Assembly (NCBI GenBank): GCA_039934475.1
Contig: JBDTMC010000256.1
Location: 1 to 10,987 of the forward strand
From: JBDTMC01 sp039934475
GTDB lineage: Bacteria > Acidobacteriota > Terriglobia > Bryobacterales > Bryobacteraceae
DNA: 10,987 nucleotides
Direction of reading: 5' to 3'
The notes under the pieces are model-generated. The model was not told the DNA's origin. It was given only the letters and a program-made list of their open reading frames with translations, and did no database searches. The position numbers were made by a program, and so were the translations under genes. Shown one piece after another: positions 5,939 through 10,987 of the stretch; position 1 is the stretch's first letter, and each line of letters opens with the position of its first letter.

Positions 5939-7966
5939 CTACATCATCGCCGTCGGCGGCGCAGGCTCGTCCGGATGACCTGCCTTCGTGATCGGCGTCC
6001 AGACCATGTAAACAGCCAGGGCGACCAACACCACCAGGCCCATCACTACCGGAGGTTCTTCAAACACATGGAACAGGCGCGAGAGTGGTTTGTCCGCAAA
6101 CGCCGCCCCACCTTTTACAAGCCCCATTAACGCCTCGCCTGCAATCAAGCCCGACGAAGTCAACACCCCCGCGTTCTCAATGCGAGCCTTCTGGGCGTCG
6201 TTGAAGCCCTTCTTGTCGCGAATGGAATCGGTCACCCAGCGCAGTAGGCCTCCCACGAAAATCGCGAAAGTCGTTTCCAGAGGCAAGTACATCCCGACGC
6301 TGAACAACATCGGACTCTTCACCTGCACCATGATCAGGGCCAGGCCCATCATCATGCCTACCACCACCAGGGGCCAAGCCATCTCGCCACCAACGATGCC
6401 TTGCGACAACATCGCCATCAAGCCGGCCTGCGGCGCGGGCAGTTTCGGATCGCCGAACCCGGTGCCGCCTTCATTAATGTTGCCGATGTGCAAGAACAAC
6501 AATGGGAAGTACAGCAACAGACTCGCCACAGCCACGCCGAGAAAATCACCGAGCTGCATGCTGCGCGGCGTGCCGCCCAGGATATGACCAACTTTCAAAT
6601 CCTGTAGCATCTCTCCCGACACCGCCGACGACACACAAACCACGGCCGCCACACCAAGTACAGCCGCCACGCCCGCGGGCCCCGATACCCCAATCGAAAC
6701 CATCAGCAGTGCGGCGATGATCAGTGTCGAAAGCGTTAAACCGGAGATAGGGTTGTTGGAAGAGCCGATCATACCGACGAGATTGCCGCTCACCGCGCCG
6801 AAGAAGAAGCCGAGCACCAGCATCACCACCGCCGCCACCACGGCTCCAAGGATCTGGCCGGTGAAGTAGAAGTATAAGGCGATCATTGCCGCGAGCACAC
6901 CGGCGAGACCCACGAACACTGTCTTCGCGTTTAGATCCTGATCCATGCGCGCCGTCGATTCGGCTTGTTGGCCCGCCTTCTTCACGTCGCTAATGGCACG
7001 CGCCAAACCGGCGCCGAGGCTCTTTCGCATCCGGAACAGCGTGTAGCTGGCGCCCACCAACATGCCGCCCACTGCGATAGGCCGAACAATGAAACGCCAC
7101 ACCGCCGCCGCCTGCGCGGCCCACGCCTCCAATCCTCCGCCTGCCGGAACTGGAGCGAGTTGCGGTCCCAGAAAGTACATCAGCAGCGGAACCATCAGAC
7201 CCCACGCGATCACGCCGCCGGAGAAGTTCAATGCGGCCAGCTTAGGTCCAATGATGTAACCCACGCCCAGGTACGCCGGGCTTACCGCGGGCATGGAGAT
7301 GATGCTGGCACCGCCCGTTCCCAGGACAGGAGCGTTGGGTCCTACGCCCAGCCGCAGAGTTGTCCGCCCCAAATCCCCGATCTTGACGATGAAATCGCGC
7401 GACGCCGAGAACAGCCGGAACTCACCCAGCAGGAAAATGATCGAACCCAATCCCATTGCTTGAAACAGCGTCTTCGCGGCATCGGAGCCGCGCTGGCCAG
7501 CCTTATGGATCTCAGCCGCCGCGGCCGATTCCGGGAAGGGGAGGTCCGGATCTTCCACCATCACCCGGCGCAGCAACGTCACAAACAGAATGCCCAACAC
7601 GCCGCCCACCATCATCAGCGCCGATGATTTCCAATAGGCCTCAAACGTGTCGAACCGCAGCCAAGCCTTCGAAATCACAAACGCCGGCAGAGTGAAGATC
7701 GCGCCCGCGGCCACGGACTCGCCAATCGAGCCCACCGTCCGCGCCATGTTCTCTTCCAGAATCGACCCCTTCATTAACCGCAGCACAGCCATGCCGATCA
7801 CCGCCGCCGGATACGTGGCCGCAATCGTCATGCCCGCGCGCAATCCGAGGTAGGCGTTGGCCGCCCCCAGGATCACCGTCATCACCAGGCCCAGCAAAAC
7901 AGCCCGGAATGTGAACTCCCGCATTTCCATGCTCTGTGGAACGTACGGCTCGAATTTCTTACTCAC
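5939..7966 (-). CDS. OPT-family transporter (oligopeptide / metal-chelate type)
   Basis: A 675-residue, very hydrophobic inner-membrane protein with around fifteen membrane segments, the size and pattern of prokaryotic OPT transporters. Recognisable family stretches are the N-terminal REFTFRAVLLGLVMTVILGA followed by NAYLGLRAGMTIAATYPAAVIGMA, the PFPESAAAAEIHKAG loop, SPAYLGVGYIIGPKLAALNFSGG, and the C-terminal half with GMIGSSNNPISG and MLQDLKVGHILGGTPRSMQ. Members carry peptides or metal chelates (the related YSL proteins carry iron-siderophore complexes) with protons; the substrate here cannot be predicted. Translation starts at GTG (7966-7964) with AGGAGA (7977-7972) 5 bases upstream. It lies 34 bases after the YqeY-domain gene on the same strand and is probably co-transcribed with it. 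It ends convergently, 21 bases from the AttH-like gene, without a visible terminator. Confidence 0.93.
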   Translation of the reverse strand: MSKKFEPYVPQSMEMREFTFRAVLLGLVMTVILGAANAYLGLRAGMTIAATYPAAVIGMAVLRLMKGSILEENMARTVGSIGESVAAGAIFTLPAFVISKAWLRFDTFEAYWKSSALMMVGGVLGILFVTLLRRVMVEDPDLPFPESAAAAEIHKAGQRGSDAAKTLFQAMGLGSIIFLLGEFRLFSASRDFIVKIGDLGRTTLRLGVGPNAPVLGTGGASIISMPAVSPAYLGVGYIIGPKLAALNFSGGVIAWGLMVPLLMYFLGPQLAPVPAGGGLEAWAAQAAAVWRFIVRPIAVGGMLVGASYTLFRMRKSLGAGLARAISDVKKAGQQAESTARMDQDLNAKTVFVGLAGVLAAMIALYFYFTGQILGAVVAAVVMLVLGFFFGAVSGNLVGMIGSSNNPISGLTLSTLIIAALLMVSIGVSGPAGVAAVLGVAAVVCVSSAVSGEMLQDLKVGHILGGTPRSMQLGDFLGVAVASLLLYFPLLFLHIGNINEGGTGFGDPKLPAPQAGLMAMLSQGIVGGEMAWPLVVVGMMMGLALIMVQVKSPMLFSVGMYLPLETTFAIFVGGLLRWVTDSIRDKKGFNDAQKARIENAGVLTSSGLIAGEALMGLVKGGAAFADKPLSRLFHVFEEPPVVMGLVVLVALAVYMVWTPITKAGHPDEPAPPTAMM

Positions 7967-7971
7967 TGGGG

Positions 7972-7977
7972 TCTCCT
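7972..7977 (-). promoter_or_regulatory. Shine-Dalgarno deciding the GTG start of the OPT transporter
   Basis: On the minus strand AGGAGA (7977-7972) is followed by five bases (CCCCA) and then GTG at 7966. This supports the GTG as the true start over any internal ATG. Confidence 0.7.
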
Positions 7978-8000
7978 ATTCTGTGAAGCGAAAGGTGCGT

Positions 8001-8447
8001 CTACGACAGCTTGCCGCGCACCTGATCACTCATTACCTTGCCATCCACGCGCTTGCCGGCCAGCTTCGCCTGTGCGGCTTTCATCACCACGCCCATTTGC
8101 TTGATGCTGGTGGCGCCCGTCTCCGCCATCGCGGCGTCGATAGCCGCCGCCACTTCTTCGTCAGTGGCTGAGGCGGGCATATACGATTCCACGAGCTTCA
8201 GTTCCCACTCTTCCTTGTCCGCCTGCTCCGGACGCCCGCCTTGGCGGAACATATCGGCGGACTCCCGGCGCTGTTTCATGAGCGTGTTCAGAATCTGCAT
8301 TTCGGCAGCTTCGTCGATGGGCTTGGGCGAGTCCACCTTCGCTTTCATGAGGGCGGCCTTGATCATCCGGACGGTGCTCAAACGGGCCTCGTCCTTGGCT
8401 TTCATGGCTTCCACCATGTCCTTCTGTATGCGATCGAGTAACGGCAT
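8001..8447 (-). CDS. yqeY: GatB/YqeY domain protein
   Basis: A 148-residue cytoplasmic protein matching the whole length of the YqeY family. The N-terminal helical half shows LLDRIQKDMVEAMKAKDEARLSTVRMIKAAL, written here as its key features: repeated acidic/basic helices and the R-L-x-T-V-R-M-I motif (about residues 22-29). It continues with LNTLMKQRRESADMFRQGGR and WELKLVESYMPASATDEEV. The C-terminal half has IKQMGVVMKAAQAKLAGKRVDGKVMSDQVRGKL, the small helical domain shared with the tail of GatB, the Asp/Glu-tRNA amidotransferase subunit. YqeY is thought to act near tRNA amidation, but its function is not settled. Only the domain is shared; this is not GatB. The ATG at 8447 has no Shine-Dalgarno and lies 10 bases from a -10-like TAGAAT, so the mRNA may be nearly leaderless. 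It is first in a likely two-gene unit with the OPT transporter. Confidence 0.9.
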   Translation of the reverse strand: MPLLDRIQKDMVEAMKAKDEARLSTVRMIKAALMKAKVDSPKPIDEAAEMQILNTLMKQRRESADMFRQGGRPEQADKEEWELKLVESYMPASATDEEVAAAIDAAMAETGATSIKQMGVVMKAAQAKLAGKRVDGKVMSDQVRGKLS

Positions 8448-8456
8448 GACGTCTGC

Positions 8457-8463
8457 TATTCTA
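8457..8463. promoter_or_regulatory. Shared -10 element of a second divergent promoter
   Basis: The 33-base spacer between yqeY (ATG 8447, minus) and the aminotransferase (ATG 8481, plus) contains TATTCTA. On the plus strand TATTCT (8457-8462) lies 18 bases before the aminotransferase start. On the minus strand TAGAAT (8463-8458) lies 10 bases before yqeY. The seven bases are the same as the element at 505-511, in the opposite orientation. The element is part of a 5-base-arm inverted repeat ATTCT-AA-AGAAT (8458-8469). No well-spaced -35 is seen on either side; a TTGATA on the minus strand (8491-8486) is 22 bases away, too far. Confidence 0.45.
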
Positions 8464-8480
8464 AAGAATTAAACACAAAT

Positions 8481-9653
8481 ATGCATATCAAGAAGCAAAG
8501 ACTCCTCACACCTGGGCCTACGCCCTTGCTCCCACGAGCGCTCCAGGCCATGGCGGCTTCTGATATCCATCACCGCACGCAGGACTTCCGCGACCTTTAC
8601 AAAGCCACGTTGGCGGACCTTAAAGATGTGATGGGTACTCAGAACGATGTCCTGGTTCTGGTCGCGTCGGGCACTGGAGCAATGGAATCGTCTGTGTCGA
8701 ACTTCTTCTCGGCCGGCGATAAAGTCATCGTCTGTTCCGCCGGCAAGTTCGGTGAGCGCTGGGCGGAGATCACCAAGGCCTTCGGCTTGAACGTGATCGT
8801 TCTCAAAGCCGAATATGGCGATGTGGTTACGCCGCAACTGGTGAAAGAAACGCTGGATGCCAACCCGGATGTGAAGGGCGTATTTGTCCAGGCTTCGGAG
8901 ACCTCCACCGGCGCGGCGCATGACGTGAAAACGATGGGTGAGGCGATCGCCAAAACAAGCGCCATCTTCGTCGTCGATGCCATCACCGGTCTTGGCACCA
9001 TGCCGCTGGATATCGCCGGCTGGGGTCTCGATATCCTCATCGGCGGTTCGCAGAAGGCGTTCATGATCCCGCCCGGACTCGCCTTCCTTTCGGTTAGCCC
9101 GAAGGCGTGGGCACTCTCCGCCACTTCCACCCTGCCGAAATACTACTTCGACCTGAAGAAGGAAAAGAAGAACGCCGACAAGGGCGAATCCAGTTGGACG
9201 CCCAACACCTCGCTCATCCTGGCGCTGCATGAATCCTTGAAGTACATCAAGGAACTCACCATGCCGAAGCTGATTGAGAACGCGCAGTTGCTGGCTCGCG
9301 CTACCCGCGCCGCCGCCGCAGCCCTCGGTCTGGAACTCTTCGCGCCCGGTTCGCCTGGCTCTTCGGTTACCGCCATCCGCGCTCCGAAAGGCATGGATTC
9401 CAGCGTCATTGTCAAAGGTTTCCGCAGCCGCTTTGGCGCCATCATCGCCAACGGCCAGGGTTCCATGCAAGGGCAGATCTTCCGCATCGCACACCTCGGC
9501 TACTTTGATTTCGCCGACCTGTTCGCGATGGTAGCCGCCCTCGAAATCCTGCTTGTGTCCAACGGCGTTACGGTGAAGTTTGGAACCGGCGTCGCCGCGG
9601 TCCAGGAAGTCTACGCAGAAGTGGCTCTCGAGAAAGAAGTGGCGCGCGCGTGA
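8481..9653 (+). CDS. Class V aminotransferase (serine-pyruvate / serine-glyoxylate / alanine-glyoxylate type)
   Basis: A 390-residue PLP enzyme of the small class V subgroup. It shows the N-terminal LLTPGPTPLLPRAL (8-21), HHRTQDFRDLY (30-40), the cofactor-holding SGTGAMESSVSNFF (63-76), Asp166 in VVDAITGLG (pyridine-nitrogen contact), the PLP lysine Lys192 in GGSQKAFMIPPG, and Arg335 in FRIAHLGY, the expected substrate-carboxylate arginine. The family moves amino groups between serine or alanine and pyruvate or glyoxylate. In several lineages such an enzyme lies beside serA and is taken to work as the phosphoserine aminotransferase in place of SerC. Here its stop overlaps serA by 4 bases (GTGA), which favours a serine-synthesis role; serine breakdown by transamination is the alternative. 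The ATG at 8481 has no Shine-Dalgarno but fits the family's N-terminus well. Confidence 0.92.
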   Translation: MHIKKQRLLTPGPTPLLPRALQAMAASDIHHRTQDFRDLYKATLADLKDVMGTQNDVLVLVASGTGAMESSVSNFFSAGDKVIVCSAGKFGERWAEITKAFGLNVIVLKAEYGDVVTPQLVKETLDANPDVKGVFVQASETSTGAAHDVKTMGEAIAKTSAIFVVDAITGLGTMPLDIAGWGLDILIGGSQKAFMIPPGLAFLSVSPKAWALSATSTLPKYYFDLKKEKKNADKGESSWTPNTSLILALHESLKYIKELTMPKLIENAQLLARATRAAAAALGLELFAPGSPGSSVTAIRAPKGMDSSVIVKGFRSRFGAIIANGQGSMQGQIFRIAHLGYFDFADLFAMVAALEILLVSNGVTVKFGTGVAAVQEVYAEVALEKEVARA

Positions 9654-10987
9654 AGATTCTCATCGCTGAACCCCTGGCCCCGGCGGCCGTGGAACTATTG
9701 CAAGCCCAACCCGGTTGGGAAGTTATCGTTTCGAATCCTAAGGAATATGGGGAGCACCTCGCCGACTGCGACGCGCTTCTGGTTCGCAGCGCCGTCAAAG
9801 TCAACAAAGACGTTCTCGCCAGGGCACCCAAGCTGCGGGTGATCGGGCGCGCCGGTGTCGGTGTTGATAATGTCGACCTGCCCGCGGCGACTGCCGCTGG
9901 CGTCCTTGTCATGAACACCCCCGGCGGCAACGCCGTGTCGGTGGCTGAGCAGACATTGGCCATGATGCTCGCGCTGGCGCGATCCATACCGCAAGCCAGT
10001 GCTTCCACCCTCTCCGGCAAGTGGGAGAAGAAGAGATTCCTCGGCAACGAACTGCGTGGCAAGACACTCGGCGTGGTGGGCTTAGGCAGCATCGGCCGTG
10101 AAGTGGTCCGCCGCGCGCTGGCGTTTGAGATGCGGATCATCGCGTACGATCCGTACGTCAGCGCCAACACCGCCGCCGACCTCAACGCTGAACTGGTTTC
10201 GCTCGACGCCCTCTATGCCCAATCCGACTACGTCAGCCTACACGTCGCGCTGACGCCGGAAACCAAGCAGATGATCAACGCCGAATCTTTGGCGAAGATG
10301 AAGAACGGCGTCCGCATCATCAATTGTGCCCGTGGCGAATTAATCGACGCCGATGCGTTGAAGGCGGCCCTCGATTCAGGCAAAGCCGCCGGCGCCGCGC
10401 TCGATGTGTTCGAGGTGGAACCGCCGCCCGCGGGCTTCCCGCTCTATCAGGCGCCGAATTTGATCGCTACGCCCCACATCGCCGGGTCAACAGAAGAAGC
10501 CCAGGAGATCGTCGGTATCCGCATCGGCGAGCAGATGGTGCAATACCTCCGGGACGGAGTGGCGCTGAACGCCGTCAACATGCCGGCTCTCACCCCGGAG
10601 CAATATCGCACAGTCGGACCCTACGTGGCCCTCGCCGAGCGCCTCGGCGCCTTCGCCGCACAAGTCTCTACCGGCAATCCGAAGTCTGTACGCCTGATGT
10701 ACTCAGGCCGCATTGCCGACGGCAATACCCACCTCATTCGAAATGCCGCTTTGGCCGGCGTCCTCAACTGCTGGATCACGCAGCGCGCCAACGTCGTCAA
10801 CGCCATGGGTATCGCCGGCGAGCGCGGCCTGGAAGTCGGTGAACGTCACGAAAAGCGGACCGCGCATACTGACTCCATCCGCGTCGAACTCGAAACCGAA
10901 GACGGTTGCACCAGTGTGGAAGGCGCGCTCATTCTCGATAAGCCGCGCTTAATCCAGGTGGACGGCATTTTCTGCGAAGTGCCCCTG
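9650..10987 (+). CDS. serA: D-3-phosphoglycerate dehydrogenase SerA (3' end cut by window edge)
   Basis: The frame is open from a GTG at 9650 through 446 codons to the last base. It starts MKILIAEPLAPAAVELLQ and has GRAGVGVDNVDL (66-77), the NAD-binding GLGSIG (144-149) with the following acidic residue in AYDPY, and the D-2-hydroxyacid dehydrogenase catalytic set: Arg228 (CARGELID), Glu257 (FEVEP) and His276 (TPHIAGST). The region after about 300 (LNAVNMPALTPEQ... to RLIQVDGIFCEVPL) is the extra ASB-type domain of long SerA proteins. The window ends near where the roughly 80-residue ACT domain, the serine-sensing part, would start. It oxidises 3-phosphoglycerate to 3-phosphohydroxypyruvate, the first step of serine synthesis, in the cytoplasm. 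The GTG overlaps the stop of the aminotransferase gene (GTGA); there is no strong ribosome site, so translational coupling is likely. Whether the ACT domain is present cannot be seen. Confidence 0.96.
   Translation, partial: MKILIAEPLAPAAVELLQAQPGWEVIVSNPKEYGEHLADCDALLVRSAVKVNKDVLARAPKLRVIGRAGVGVDNVDLPAATAAGVLVMNTPGGNAVSVAEQTLAMMLALARSIPQASASTLSGKWEKKRFLGNELRGKTLGVVGLGSIGREVVRRALAFEMRIIAYDPYVSANTAADLNAELVSLDALYAQSDYVSLHVALTPETKQMINAESLAKMKNGVRIINCARGELIDADALKAALDSGKAAGAALDVFEVEPPPAGFPLYQAPNLIATPHIAGSTEEAQEIVGIRIGEQMVQYLRDGVALNAVNMPALTPEQYRTVGPYVALAERLGAFAAQVSTGNPKSVRLMYSGRIADGNTHLIRNAALAGVLNCWITQRANVVNAMGIAGERGLEVGERHEKRTAHTDSIRVELETEDGCTSVEGALILDKPRLIQVDGIFCEVPL

Noticed and set aside
6965..7627. 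220-codon plus-strand frame opposite the OPT transporter
   Set aside because: Gln/His/Arg-rich product antisense to a clear membrane transporter; no ribosome site or domain.
8469..9494. 341-codon open frame on the minus strand opposite the aminotransferase gene
   Set aside because: It lies almost wholly inside a clear class V aminotransferase gene, its product is Gly/Arg/His-rich with no domain pattern, and such antisense frames are common in GC-rich codon use.
9568..10185. 205-codon minus-strand frame across the aminotransferase/serA junction
   Set aside because: Antisense to two well-supported genes, with no recognisable domain.
10324..10842. 172-codon plus-strand frame near the right edge
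   Set aside because: Out-of-frame shadow of serA, whose true frame is open from 9650 to the edge with all catalytic residues. The product is Arg/Pro-rich.
1..10987. CRISPR arrays, tRNA or rRNA genes, insertion sequences, toxin-antitoxin pairs, phage genes
   Set aside because: No regularly spaced repeats, no cloverleaf-like stretches, no transposase or integrase motifs, and no unexplained gap over 60 bases. The window is ordinary chromosomal sequence.

Overview
The window (10,987 bases, GC-rich, free-living bacterium type) most resembles an Acidobacteriota chromosome, probably from the Solibacter/Bryobacterales side. This is inferred from the secreted sorbosone-dehydrogenase-like protein paired with a small c-type cytochrome, the codon use, and the gene mix; no rRNA or tRNA is present to confirm it. 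Nothing points to a plasmid, phage, transposon or CRISPR locus. Genes are tightly packed and no gene-free stretch reaches 300 bases.

Layout. (1) 1-495, minus strand: the first 165 codons of a secreted beta-propeller sugar dehydrogenase that continues beyond the left edge. (2) 525-965, plus: a secreted mono-haem cytochrome c, divergent from the dehydrogenase and a plausible electron acceptor for it. (3) 1024-1650, plus: a secreted protein of unknown function carrying an in-frame copy of a REP-like palindrome. (4) 1678-5917, plus: a three-gene ABC operon made of a LolD/YbbA-type ATPase, a two-FtsX-domain permease (YbbP-like, 831 residues) and a Tat-exported AttH/CrtC-type lipocalin protein, each junction with the next being a 4-base stop/start overlap. 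(5) 5939-8447, minus: a YqeY-domain protein followed by an OPT-family transporter, running convergently into the AttH gene. (6) 8481 to the right edge, plus: a class V aminotransferase with a 4-base overlap into serA (3-phosphoglycerate dehydrogenase), which runs off the right edge after 446 codons near the expected start of its ACT domain.

How the genes fit together. The dehydrogenase and cytochrome look like a periplasmic sugar-oxidation pair. The ABC genes form an AttEFGH-like export or lipid-handling module. The aminotransferase and SerA make a likely serine-biosynthesis pair, in which the class V enzyme may replace SerC.

The most interesting non-coding signals are these. Both divergent spacers (29 and 33 bases) contain one near-symmetric -10 element (TAGAATA on one strand, TATTCTA on the other) that can serve both directions and would give very short leaders with no Shine-Dalgarno sequence. 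Two mutually exclusive hairpins sit over the start of the ABC ATPase gene. A REP-like repeat is translated inside the unknown secreted protein. I see no clear evidence of a wholly new multi-gene system; the least characterised unit is the ABC/AttH operon.
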